64,000 nucleotides of DNA, taken from NCBI RefSeq assembly GCF_026230105.1, contig NC_079474.1:20912794-20976793 (forward strand), read 5' to 3'. Positions 11,211 to 24,640 of this stretch are shown here, in pieces. This DNA comes from Diorhabda sublineata. Taxonomy: Eukaryota; Arthropoda; Insecta; Coleoptera; Chrysomelidae. Position 1 is the stretch's first letter, and every line of letters starts with the position of its first letter. The notes below the pieces were generated by a model that worked only from the letters and a program-made list of their open reading frames with translations, had not been told where the DNA came from and did not search any database. The position numbers were made by a program, and so were the translations under genes.

Positions 11211-13743
11211 GATTGTCACTTTGTGTTGATTGAAAATTTTCAAAGTCTATCTTCCTAATTTTGAGTCGAATTTCAACATTTCTTATATATTTGAGTGAGT
11301 TTGCATCTAACTTTGTCAGATATCGTCGATTAACATCCATTGAAGTCGATTGTAACTTTGTGTTGATTGAAAATTTCCAAAGTCTATCTTCCTAATTTGA
11401 AGTCGAATTTCAACATTTCTTATATATTTGAGTGAGTTTGCATCTAACTTTGTCAGATATCGTCGATTAACATCCATTGAAGTCGATTGTCACTTTGTGT
11501 TGATTGAAAATTTCCAAAGTCTATCTTCCTAATTTGAAGTCGAATTCCAACATTTCTTATATATTTGAGTGAGTTTGCATCTATCTTTGTCAGATATCGT
11601 CGATTTACATCCATTGAAGTCGATTGTCACTTTGTGTTGATTGAAAATTTCCAAAGTCTATCTTCCTAATTTGAATTCAAATTTCAACATTTCTTATATA
11701 TTTGAGTGAGTTTGCATCTAACTTTGTCAGATATCGTCGATTAACATCCATTGAAGTCGATTGTCACTTTGTGTTGATTGAAAGTTTCCAAAGTCTATCT
11801 TCCTAATTTGAAGTCGAATTTCAACATTTCTTATATATTTGAGTGAGTTTGCATCTAACTTCTTCAGATATCGTCGATTAACATCCATTGAAGCCATTGA
11901 GGTCGATTGTCACTTTGTGTTGATTGAAAATTTTCAAACTCTATCTTCCTAATTTTGGGTCGAATTTCAACATTTCTTATACATTTGAGTGAGTTTGCAT
12001 CTACCTTTGTCAGATATCTCCGATTTACATCCATTGAAGTCGATTGTCACTTTGTGTTGATTGAAAATTTCCAAAGTCTATCTTCCTAATTTGAAGTCGA
12101 ATTCCAACATTTCTTATATATTTGAGTGAGTTTGCATCTAACTTTGTCAGATATCGTCGATTAACATCCATTGGAGCCCATTGAAGTCAGTTATCACTTT
12201 GTGTTGATTGAAAATTTTCAAAGTCTATCTTCCTAATTTGAAATCGAAACTCATCAATTCTTATATATCTGAATGAGTTTGCATCTAAATTTTTCAGATA
12301 TCGTTGAGTAACATCCATTGAAGCCCATTGAGGTCGATTGCCACTTTGTGTTGATTGAAAATTTTCAAAGTCTATCTTCCTAATTTTAAGTCGAATTTCA
12401 ATATTTCTCATACATTTGAGTGAGTTTGCATCTAACTTTGTCAGATATCGTCGATTAACATCCAATGAATCCCATTGAAGTCGATTGTCACTTTGTGTTG
12501 ATTGAAAATTTTCAAAGTCTATCTTCCTAATTTTGAGTCGAATTTCAACATTTCTTATATATTTGAGTGAGTTTGCATCTAACTTTGTCAGATATCGTCG
12601 ATTAACATCCATTGAAGTCGATTGTAACTTTGTGTTGATTGAAAATTTCCAAAGTCTATCTTCCTAATTTGAAGTCGAATTTCAACATTTCTTATATATT
12701 TGAGTGAGTTTGCATCTAACTTTGTCAGATATCGTCGATTAACATCCATTGAAGTCGATTGTCACTTTGTGTTGATTGAAAATTTCCAAAGTCTATCTTC
12801 CTAATTTGAAGTCGAATTCCAACATTTCTTATATATTTGAGTGAGTTTGCATCTATCTTTGTCAGATATCGTCGATTTACATCCATTGAAGTCGATTGTC
12901 ACTTTGTGTTGATTGAAAATTTCCAAAGTCTATCTTCCTAATTTGAATTCGAATTTCAACATTTCTTATATATTTGAGTGAGTTTGCATCTAACTTTGTC
13001 AGATATCGTCGATTAACATCCATTGAAGTCGATTGTCACTTTGTGTTGATTGAAAGTTTCCAAAGTCTATCTTCCTAATTTGAAGTCGAATTTCAACATT
13101 TCTTATATATTTGAGTGAGTTTGCATCTAACTTTTTCAGATATCGTCGATTAACATCCATTGAAGCCATTGAGGTCGATTGTCACTTTGTGTTGATTGAA
13201 AATTTTCAAACTCTATCTTCCTAATTTTGGGTCGAATTTCAACGTTTCTTATACATTTGAGTGAGTTTGCATCTACCTTTGTCAGATATCTCCGATTTAC
13301 ATCCATTGAAGTCGATTGTCACTTTGTGTTGATTGAAAATTTCCAAAGTCTATCTTCCTAATTTGAAGTCGAATTCCAACATTTCTTATATATTTGAGTG
13401 AGTTTGCATCTAACTTTGTCAGATATCGTCGATTAACATCCATTGGAGCCCATTGAAGTCAGTTATCACTTTGTGTTGATTGAAAATTTTCAAAGTCTAT
13501 CTTCCTAATTTGAAATCGAAACTCATCAATTCTTATATATCTGAATGAGTTTGCATCTAAATTTTTCAGATATCGTTGAGTAACATCCATTGAAGCCCAT
13601 TGAGGTCGATTGCCACTTTGTGTTGATTGAAAATTTTCAAAGTCTATCTTCCTAATTTTAAGTCGAATTTCAATATTTCTCATACATTTGAGTGAGTTTG
13701 CATCTAACTTTGTCAGATATCGTCGATTAACATCCAATGAATC
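11199..13743. repeat. Tandem duplication, 1,272-bp unit (two copies)
   Basis: Copy one (about 11,199-12,471) and copy two (about 12,472-13,743) are adjacent with a constant 1,272-bp offset. Anchors are attttgggtcg at 11,953 and 13,225, gaaagtttcc at 11,780 and 13,052, and ccattggag junctions near 12,169 and 13,441. Few single-base differences are visible, for example gaattcaaat against gaattcgaat and cttcttcag against ctttttcag. The unit contains a run of 137-bp monomers followed by 146- and 147-bp monomers. Confidence 0.9.
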
Positions 13744-15199
13744 CCATTGAAGTCGATTGTCACTTTGTGTTGATTGAAAATTTTCAAAGTCTATCTTCCT
13801 AATTTGAAGTCGAATTTCAACATTTCTCATATATTTGAGTGAGTTTGCATCTAACTTTGACAGATATCGTTGATAAACTTCCATCGAAGCCCATTGAAGT
13901 CTATTGTCACCTTGTGATGATTAAAAATTTTCAAAGTCAATCTTCCTAATTTGAAGTCGAAACTCATAAATTCTTATATATCTGAGTGGGTTTGCATCTT
14001 ACTTTGTCAGATATCATCGGTTAACATCCATTGAAGCCCATTGAGGTCAATTATCACTTTGTGTTGATTGAAAATTTTCAAAGTCTATCTTCCCAATTTG
14101 AAGTCAAATTTCAACATTTCTTATATATTTGAGTGAGTTTGGATCTAACTTTTTCAGATATCGTCGATTAACATCCATTGAAGTCGATTGTCACTTTGTG
14201 TTGATTGAAAATTTTCAAAGTCTACCTTCATGAGTTTAAGTCGAATTTCAACATTTCTTATACATTTGAGTGAGTTTGCATCTAACTTTGTCTTATATCG
14301 TCGATTAACATCCAATGAATCCCATTGAAGTCGATTGTCACTTTGTGTTGATTGAAAATTTTCAAAGTCTACCTTCCTAATTTGAAGTCGAATTTCAACA
14401 TTTCTCATATATTCGAGTGAGTTTGCATCTAACTTTGTCAGATATCGTCGATTGACATCCATTGGAGCCCATTGAAGTCGAATGTCACCTTGTGTTGATT
14501 GAAAATTTTCAAAGTCAATCTTCCTAATTTGAAGTCGAAACTCATAGATTCTTATAAATCTGAGTGGGTTTGCATCTTACTTTGTCAGATATCGTCGATT
14601 AACATCCATTGAAGCCATTGAGGTCGATTGTCACTTTGTGTTGATTGAAAATTTTCAAAGTCTATCTTCCTAATTTTGAGTCGAATTTCAACATTTCTTA
14701 TATATTTGAGTGAGTTTGCATCTAACTTTGTCAGATATCGTCGATTAACATCCATTGAAGTCGATTGTAACTTTGTGTTGATTGGAAATTTTCAAAGACT
14801 ATCTTCCTAATTTGAAATCGAAATTCATCAATTCTTATATATCTGAGTGAGTTTGCATCTAACTTTTTCAGATATCGTCGATTAACATCCATTGAAGCCC
14901 ATTGAGGTCGATTGTCACTTTGTGTTGATTGAAAATTTACAAAGCCTATCTTCTCAATTTGAACTCGAAACTCATCAATTCTTATATATTTGAGTGAGTT
15001 TGCATCTAATTCTGTCAGATTTCGTCGATTAACATCCAATGAATCCCATTGAAATCGATTGTCACTTTGTGTTGATTGAAAATTGTCAAAGTCTATCTTC
15101 CTAATTTGAAGTCGAATTTCGACATTTCTCATATATTTGAGTGAGTTTGCATCTAACTTTGGCAGATATCGTCGATTAACATCCATTGAAGCCCATTGA
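13744..15199. repeat. Right copy of 2,500-3,660 plus a 294-bp insert
   Basis: Up to 14,905 this matches 2,499-3,660 at an 11,245-bp step. The next 294 bp (14,906-15,199, two monomers) are absent from the left paralogue. The match then resumes at 15,200 with an 11,539-bp step. The extra dimer contains gtcagatttcgtcg and gaatttcgacat. The latter is also seen near 4,608 and suggests where the two paralogues were rearranged. Confidence 0.82.
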
Positions 15200-17090
15200 A
15201 GTCGATTGTCACCCTGTGTTGATTGAACATTTTCAAAGTCAATCTTCCCAATTTGAAGTCGAAAATCATAAATTCTTATATATCTCTGAGTGGGTTTGCA
15301 TCTAACTTTGTCAGATATCGTCGATTAACATCCATTGGAGCCACTTTTGAAGTCAGTTATCACTTTGTGTTGATTGAAAATTTTCAAAGTCTATCTTCCT
15401 AATTTGAAGTCGAAACTCATAAATTCTTATATACCTGAGTGAGTTTGCATCTAACTTTTTCAGATATCGTTGATTAACATCCATTGAAGCCCATTGAGGT
15501 CGATTGTCACTTTGTGTTGATTGAAAATTTTCAAAGTCAATCTTCCTAATTTGAAGACGAAACTCGTCAATTCTTATATATCTGAGTGAGTTTGCATCTA
15601 ACTTTGTCAGATATCGTCGATTAACATCCATTGAAGCCCATTGAGGTCGATTGTCACTTTGTGTTTATTGAAAATTTACAAAGCCTATCTTCTCAATTTG
15701 AAATCGAAACTCATCAATTCTTATATATCTGAGTAAGTTTACATCTAACTTTTTCAGATATTGTTGATTAACATCCATTGAAGCCCATTGAGGTCGATTG
15801 TCACTTTTTGTTGATTGAAAATTTTCAATGTCTATCTTCCTAATTTGAAATCAAAACTCATCAATTCTTATATATCTGAGTGAGTTTGTATCTAACTTTT
15901 TCAGATATCGTCGATTAACATCCATTGAAGCCCATTGAGGTCGATTGTCACTTTGTGTTAATTGAAAATTTATAAAGTCTATCTTCCTAATTTGAAATCA
16001 AAACTCATCAATTCTTATATATCTGAGTGAGTTTGCATCTAACTTTTTCAGATATCGTCGATTAACATCCATTGAAGCCATTGAGGTCGATTGTCACTTT
16101 GTGTTGATTGAAAATTTCCAAAGTCTATCTTCCTAATTTGAAGTCGAATTTCAACATTTCTTATATATTTGAGTGAGTTTGCGTCTAACTTTGTCAGATA
16201 TCCTCGATTTACATCCATTGAGGTCGATTGTCACTATGTGTTAATTGAAAATTTATAAAGTCTATCTTCCTAATTTGAAATCAAAACTCATCAATTCTTA
16301 TATATCTGAGTGAGTTTGCATCTAACTTTTTCAGATATCGTCGATTAACATCCATTGAAGCCCATTGAGGTCGATTGTCACTTTGTGTTATTGAAAATTT
16401 ACAAAGCCTATCTTCTCAATTTGAAATCGAAACTCATCAATTCTTATATATCTGAGTAAGTTTACATCTAACTTTTTCAGATATTGTTGATTAACATCCA
16501 TTGAAGCCCATTGAGGTCGATTGTCACTTTTTGTTGATTGAAAAATTTTCAATGTCTATCTTCCTAATTTGAAATCAAAACTCATCAATTCTTATATATC
16601 TGAGTGAGTTTGTATCTAACTTTTTCAGATATCGTCGATTAACATCCATTGAAGCCCATTGAGGTCGATTGTCACTTTGTGTTAATTGAAAATTTATAAA
16701 GTCTATCTTCCTAATTTGAAATCAAAACTCATCAATTCTTATATATCTGAGTGAGTTTGCATCTAACTTTTTCAGATATCGTCGATTAACATCCATTGAA
16801 GCCATTGAGGTCGATTGTCACTTTGTGTTGATTGAAAATTTCCAAAGTCTATCTTCCTAATTTGAAGTCGAATTTCAACATTTCTTATATATTTGAGTGA
16901 GTTTGCGTCTAACTTTGTCAGATATCCTCGATTTACATCCATTGAGGTCGATTGTCACTATGTGTTAATTGAAAATTTATAAAGTCTATCTTCCTAATTT
17001 GAAATCAAAACTCATCAATTCTTATATATCTGAGTGAGTTTGCATCTAACTTTTTCAGATATCGTCGATTAACATCCATTGAAGCCATTG
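15200..17090. repeat. Segment with a 724-bp tandem duplication
   Basis: The block from 15,200 matches 4,693 onward at a 10,507-bp step. Within it, a five-monomer unit of 724 bp is tandemly duplicated (about 15,627-16,350 and 16,351-17,074). The rare tcactatgtg occurs at 16,231 and 16,955, and also at 5,724 in the left block. The second copy has lost one base at gtgttattg (near 16,387) and gained one at gaaaaatttt (near 16,540), so the step returns to 724. Confidence 0.86.
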
Positions 17091-20000
17091 AGGTCGATTG
17101 TCACTTTGTGTTGATTGAAAATTTTCAAAGTCTATCTTCCTAATTTTGGGTCGAATTTCAACATTTCTTATACATTTGAGTGAGTTTGCATCTACCTTTG
17201 TCAGATATCCTCGATTTACATCCATTGAAGTCGATTGTCATTTTGTGTTGATTGAAAATTTCCAAAGTCTATCTTCCTAATTTGAAGTCGAATTTCAACA
17301 TTTCTTATACATTTGAGTGAGTTTGCATCTACCTTTGTCAGATATCCTCGATTTACATCCATTAAAGTCGATTGTCACTTTGTGTTGATTGAAAATTTCC
17401 AAAGTCTATCTTCCTAATTTGAAGTCGAATTTCAACATTTCTTATATATTTGAGTGAGTTTGCATCTAACTTTGTCAGATATCGTCGATTAACATCCATT
17501 GAAGTCGATTGTCACTTTGTGTTGATTGAAAATTTCCAAAGTCTATCTTCCTAATTTGAAGTCGAATTCCAACATTTCTTATATATTTGAGTGAGTTTGC
17601 ATCTAACTTTGTCAGATATCGTCGATTAACATCCATTGGAGCCCATTGAAGTCAGTTATCACTTTGTGTTGATTGAAAATTTTCAAAGTCTATCTTCCTA
17701 ATTTGAAGTCAAAACTCATCAATTCTTATATATCTGGAAGAGTTTGCATCTAACTTTGTCAGATATCGTCGATTAACATCCATTGAAGACAAGTAAGGTC
17801 GATTGTCACTTTGTGTTAATTAAAAATTTCTAGAGTCAATCTTCCTAATTTGAAGTCGAAACTCATCAATTCTTATATATCTGAATGAGTTTGCATCTAA
17901 ATTTTTCAGATATCGTTGAGTAACATCCATTGAAGCCCATTGAGGTCGATTGCCACTTTGTGTTGATTGAAAATTTTCAAAGTCTATCTTCCTAATTTTA
18001 AGTCGAATTCCAACATTTCTCATACATTTGAGTGAGTTTGCATCTAACTTTGTCAGATATCGTCGATTAACATCCAATGAATCCCATTGAAGTCGATTGT
18101 CACTTTGTGTTGATTGAAAATTTTCAAAGTCTATCTTCCTAATTTGAAGTCGAATTTCAACATTTCTCATATATTTGAGTGAGTTTGCATCTAACTTTGA
18201 CAGATATCGTCGATAAACATCCATCGAAGCCCATTGAAGTCTATTGTCACCTTGTGATGATTAAAAATTTTCAAAGTCAATCTTCCTAATTTGAAGTCGA
18301 AACTCATAAATTCTTATATATCTGAGTGGGTTTGCATCTTACTTTGTCAGATATCATCGATTAACATCCATTGAAGCCCATTGAGGTCAATTATCACTTT
18401 GTGTTGATTGAAAATTTTCAAAGTCTATCTTCCCAATTTGAAGTCGAATTTCAACATTTCTTATATATTTGAGTGAGTTTGCATCTAACTTTGTCAGATA
18501 TCGTCGATTAACATCCATTGAAGTCGATTGTCACTTTGTGTTCATTGAAAATTTTCAAAGTCTATTTTCCTGAGTTTAAGTCAAATTTCAACATTTCTTA
18601 TACATTTGAGTGAGTTTGCATCTAACTTTGTCATATATCGTCGATTAACATCAAATGAATCCCATTGAAGTCGATTGTCACTTTGTGTTGATTGAAAATT
18701 TTCAAAGTCTGCGTTCCTAATTTGAAGTCGAATTTCAACATTTCTCATATATTCGAGTGAGTTTGCATCTAACTTTGTCAGATATCGTCGATTGACATCC
18801 ATTGGAGCCCATTGAAGTCGAATGTCACCTTGTGTTGATTGAAAATTTTCAAAGTCAATCTTCCTAATTTGAAGTCGAAACTCATATATTCTTATAAATC
18901 TGAGTGGGTTTTCATCTTACTTTGTCAGATATCGTCGATTAACATCCATTGGAGCCCATTGAAGTCAGTTATCACTTTGTGTTGATTGAAAATTTTCAAA
19001 GTCTATCTTCCTAATTTGAAGTCAAAACTCATCAATTCTTATATATCTGGAAGAGTTCGCATCTAACTTTGTCAGATATCGTCGATTAACATCCATTGAA
19101 GACAAGTAAGGTCGATTGTCACTTTGTGTTAATTAAAAAATTCTAGAGTCAATCTTCCTAATTTGAAATCGAAACTCATCAATTCTTATATATCTGAATG
19201 AGTTTGCATCTAAATTTTTCAGATATCGTTGAGTAACATCCATTGAAGCCCATTGAGGTCGATTGCCACTTTGTGTTGATTGAAAATTTTCAAAGTCTAT
19301 CTTCCTAATTTTAAGTCGAATTTCAACATTTCTCATACATTTGAGTGAGTTTGCATCTAACTTTGTCAGATATCGTCGATTAACATCCAATGTATCCCAT
19401 TGAAGTCGATTGTCACCTTGTGTTGATTAAAAATTCATAAAGTCAATCTTCCTAATTTGAAGTCGAAACTCATAAATTCTTATATACCTGAGTGAGTTTG
19501 CATCTAACTTTTTCAGATATCGTTGATTAACATCCATTGAAGCCCATTGAGGTCGATTGTCACTTTGTGTTGATTGAAAATTTTCAAAGTCAATCTTCCT
19601 AATTTGAAGACGAAACTCGTCAATTCTTATATATCTGAGTGAGTTTGCATCTAACTTTGTCAGATATCGTCGATTAACATCCATTGAAGCCCATTGAGGT
19701 CGATTGTCACTTTGTGTTTATTGAAAATTTACAAAGCCTATCTTCTCAATTTGAAATCGAAACTCATCAATTCTTATATATCTGAGTAAGTTTACATCTA
19801 ACTTTTTCAGATATTGTTGATTAACATCCATTGAAGCCCATTGAGGTCGATTGTCACTTTTTGTTGATTGAAAATTTTCAAAGTCTATCTTCCTAATTTG
19901 AAATCAAAACTCATCAATTCTTATATATCTGAGTGAGTTTGTATCTAACTTTTTCAGATATCGTCGATTAACATCCATTGAAGCCCATTGAGGTCGATTG

Positions 20001-20285
20001 TCACTTTGTGTTAATTGAAAATTTATAAAGTCTATCTTCCTAATTTGAAATCAAAACTCATCAATTCTTATATATCTGAGTGAGTTTGCATCTAACTTTT
20101 TCAGATATCGTCGATTAACATCCATTGAAGCCATTGAGGTCGATTGTCACTTTGTGTTGATTGAAAATTTTCAAAGTCTATCTTCCTAATTTTGAGTCGA
20201 ATTTCAACATTTCTTATACATTTGAGTTAGTTTGCATCTACCTTTGTCAGATATCCTCGATTTACATCCATTGAAGTCGATTGTC
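17091..20285. repeat. Right copy of the 11,232-bp-spaced duplication
   Basis: This is collinear with 5,859-9,055 at an 11,232-bp step, including the three-monomer open stretch at 17,820-18,224 (paralogues at 6,588 and 10,064). Single-base changes are sparse, for example gagttcgcatc near 19,054 against gagtttgcatc near 7,823, and gagttagtttg near 20,224 against gagtgagtttg. Its end near 20,285 is also the end of the 137-bp-rich part of the window. Confidence 0.87.
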
Positions 20286-21280
20286 ACCTTGTGTTGATTG
20301 AAAATTTTCAAAGTCAATCTTCCTAATTTGAAGTCGAAACTCATAAATTCTTATATATCTGAGTGGGTTTGCATCTGACTTTGTCAGATATCGTCGATTA
20401 ACGTCCATTGAAGTCGATTGTCACTTTGTGTTGATTGAAAATTTTCAAAGTCTATCTTCCTAATTTTAAGTCGAATTTCAACATTTCTTATACATTTGAG
20501 TGAGTTTGCATCTAACTTTGTCAGATATCGTCGATTAACATCCAATTAATCCCATTGAAGTCGATTGTCACTTTGTGTTGATTGAAAATTTTCAAAGTCT
20601 ATCTTCCTAATTTGAAGTCGAATTTCAACATTTCTCATATATTTGAGTGAGTTTGCATCTAACTTTGTCAGATATCGTCGATTGACATCCATTGGAGCCC
20701 ATTGAAGTCGATTGTCACCTTGTGTTGATTGAAAATTTTCAAAGTCAATCTTCCTAATTTGAAATCGAAACATATCAATTATTATATATCTGAGTGAGTT
20801 TGCATCTCACTTTGTCAGATATCGTCGATTAACATCCATTGAAGCCCATTGAGGTCAATTATCACTTTGTGTTGATTGAAAATTTTCAAAGTCTATCTTC
20901 CTAGTTTGAAATCGAAACTCATAGATTCTTATAAATCTGAGTGGGTTTGCATCTTACTTTGTCAGATATCGTCGATTGACATCCATTGGAGCCCATTGAA
21001 GTCGTATGTCACCTTGTGTTGATTGAAAATTTTCAAAGTCTATCTTCCTAATTTTAAGTCGAATTTCAACATTTCTTATACATTTGAGTGAGTTTGCATC
21101 TAACTTTGTCAGATATCGTCGATTAACATCCAATGAATCCCATTGAAGTCGATTGTCACTTTGTGTTGATTGAAAATTTTCAAAGTCTATCTTCCTAATT
21201 TGAAGTCGAATTTCAACATTTCTCATATATTTGAGTGAGTTTGCATCTAACTTTAACAGATATCGTCGATAAACATCCAA
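20286..21280. repeat. Transition zone to class II-rich array
   Basis: From here 137-bp monomers become rare, and the class II form with gtgggtttgcatcttac becomes frequent. Junctions alternate between gaagcccattgaggtcaatt and gaagtcgattgtcacc. I found no obvious longer match for this segment elsewhere in the window. Confidence 0.7.
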
Positions 21281-24200
21281 TGAAGCCCATTGAAGTCGAT
21301 TGTCACCTTGTGTTGAATAAAAATTTTCAAAGTCAATCTTTCTAATTTGAAGTCGAAACTCATAAATTCTTATATATCTGAGTGGGTTTGCATCTTACTT
21401 TGTCAGATATCGTCGATTAACATCCATTGAAGCCCATTGAAGTCGATTGTCACCTTGTGTTGATTGAAAATTTTCAAAGTCAATCTTCCTAATTTGAAGT
21501 CGAAACTCATAAATTCTTATATATCTGAGTGGGTTTGCATCTTACTTTGTCAGATATCGTCGATTAAGATCCATTGAAGTCGATTGTCACTTTGTGTTGA
21601 TTGAAAATATTCAAAGTCAATCTTCCTAATTTGAAGTCGAAACTCATAGATTCTTATAAATCTGAGTGGGTTTGCATCTTACTTTGTCAGATATCGTCGA
21701 TTAACATCCATTGAAGCCCATTGAAGTCGATTGTCACCTTGTGTTGATTGAAAATTTTCAAAGTCTATCTTCCTAATTTGAAATCGAAACATATCAATTC
21801 TTATATATCTGAGTGAGTTTGCATCTAAATTTTTCAGATATCGTCGATTGACATCCATTGGAGCCCATTGAAGTGGTATGTCACCTTGTGTTGATTGAAA
21901 ATTTTCAAAGTCTATCTTCCTAATTTTAAGTCGAATTTCAACATTTCTATATATTTGAGTGAGTTTGCATCTAACTTTGTCAGATATCGTCGATTAACAT
22001 CCAATGAATCCCATTGAAGTCGATTGTCACTTTGTGTTGATTGAAAATTTTCAAAGTCTATCTTCCTAACTTGAAGTCGAATTTCAACATTTCTCATATA
22101 TTTGAGTGAGTTTGCATTTAACTTTGACAGATATCGTCGATAAACATCCATCGAAGCCCATTGAAATCGATTGTCACCTTGTGTTGAATAAAAATTTTCA
22201 AAGTCAATCTTTCTAATTTGAAGTCGAAACTCATAAATTCTTATATATCTGAGTGGGTTTGCATCTTACTTTGTCAGATATCATCGATTAACATCCATTG
22301 AAGCCCATTGAAGTCGATTGTCACTTTGTGTTGATTGAAAATTTTCAAAGTCTATCTTCCTAATTTGAAGTCGAATTTCAACATTTCTCATATATTTGAG
22401 TGAGTTTGCATTTAACTTTGACAAATATCGTCGATAAACATCCATCGAAGCCCATTGAAATCGATTGTCACCTTGTGTTGAATAAAAATTTTCAAAGTCA
22501 ATCTTCCTAATTTGAAGTCGAAACTCATAAATTCTTATATATCTGAATGGGTTTGCATCTTACTTTGTCAGATATCGTCGATTAACATCCATTGAAGCCC
22601 ATTGAAGTCGATTGTCACCTTGTGTTGATTGAAAATTTTCAAAGTCAATCTTCCTAATTTGAAGTCTAAACTCATAAAATCTTTTATATCCGAGTGGGTT
22701 TGCATCTTACTTTGTCAGATATCGTCGATTAACATCCATTGAAGCCCATTGAGGTCAATTATCACTTTGTGTTGATTGAAAATTATCAAAGTCTATCTTC
22801 CTAATTTTAAGTCGAATTTCAACATTTGTCATATATTTGAGTGGGTTTGCATCTAACTTTGTCAGATTTCGTCGATTAACATCCAATGAATCCCATTGAA
22901 ATCGATTGTCACTTTGTGTTGATTGAAAATTTTCAAAGTCTATCTTCCTAATTTGAAGTCGAATTTCGACATTTCTCATATATTTGAGTGAGTTCGCATC
23001 TAACTTTGACAGATATCGTCGATAAACATCCATTGAAGCCCATTGAAGTCGATTGTCACCTTGTGTTGAATAAAAATTTTCAAAGTCAATCTTTCTAATT
23101 TGAAGTCGAAACTCATAAATTCTTATATATCTGAGTGGGTTTGCATCTTACTTTGTCAGATATCGTCGATTAACATCCATTGAAGCCCATTGAAGTCGAT
23201 TGTCACCTTGTGTTGATTGAAAATTTTCAAAGTCAATCTTCCTAATTTGAAGTCGAAACTCATAAATTCTTATATATCTGAGTGGGTTTGCATCTTACTT
23301 TGTCAGATATCGTCGATTAACATCCATTGAAGTCGATTGTCACTTTGTGTTGATTGAAAATTTTCAAAGTCAATCTTCCTAATTTGAAGTCGAAACTCAT
23401 AGATTCTTATAAATCTGAGTGGGTTTGCATCTTACTTTGTCAGATATCGTCGATTAACATCCATTGAAGCCCATTGAAGTCGATTGTCACCTTGTGTTGA
23501 TTGAAAATTTTCAAAGTCAATCTTCGTAATTTGAAGTCGAAACTCATAAATTCTTATATATCTGAGTGAGTTTGCATCTAAATTTTTCAGATATCGTCGA
23601 TTGACATCCATTGGAGCCCATTGAAGTCGTATGTCACCTTGTGTTGATTGAAAATTTTCAAAGTCTATCTTCCTAATTTTAAGTCGAATTTCAACATTTC
23701 TATATATTTGAGTGAGTTTGCATCTAACTTTGTCAGATATCGTCGATTAACATCCAATGAATCCCATTGAAGTCGATTGTCACTTTGTGTTGATTGAAAA
23801 TTTTCAAAGTCTATCTTCCTAACTTGAAGTCGAATTTCAACATTTCTCATATATTTGAGTGAGTTTGCATTTAACTTTGACAGATATCGTCGATAAACAT
23901 CCATCGAAGCCCATTGAAATCGATTGTCACCTTGTGTTGAATAAAAATTTTCAAAGTCAATCTTTCTAATTTGAAGTCGAAACTCATAAATTCTTATATA
24001 TCTGAGTGGGTTTGCATCTTACTTTGTCAGATATCATCGATTGACATCCATTGAAGCCCATTGAAGTCGATTGTCACTTTGTGTTGATTGAAAATTTTCA
24101 AAGTCTATCTTCCTAATTTGAAGTCGAATTTCAACATTTCTCATATATTTGAGTGAGTTTGCATTTAACTTTGACAGATATCGTCGATAAACATCCATCG

Positions 24201-24640
24201 AAGCCCATTGAAATCGATTGTCACCTTGTGTTGAATAAAAATTTTCAAAGTCAATCTTCCTAATTTGAAGTCTAAACTCATAAAATCTTTTATATCCGAG
24301 TGGGTTTGCATCTTACTTTGTCAGATATCGTCGATTAACATCCATTGAAGCTCATTGAGGTCAATTATCACTTTGTGTTGATTGAAAATTATCAAAGTCT
24401 ATCTTCCTAATTTTAAGTCGAATTTCAACATTTGTCATATATTTGAGTGAGTTTGCATCTAACTTTGTCAGATTTCGTCGATTAACATCCAATGAATCCC
24501 ATTGAAATCGATTGTCACTTTGTGTTGATTGAAAATTTTCAAAGTCTATCTTCCTAATTTGAAGTCGAATTTCGACATTTCTCATATATTTGAGTGAGTT
24601 CGCATCTAACTTTGACAGATATCGTCGATAAACATCCATT
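21281..24640. repeat. Tandem duplication, 1,753/1,606-bp step
   Basis: The sequence from about 21,281 repeats from about 23,034 at 1,753 bp. Anchors are the gttgaataaaaattttc monomer at 21,312/23,065 and the 1-bp-short acatttctatatatttg at 21,941/23,694. Near 22,490 the step changes to 1,606 bp, 147 less, so the second copy lacks exactly one monomer. Similarity then continues through 22,755-23,033 and 24,361-24,639, including the shared aactcataaaatcttttat. Confidence 0.86.
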
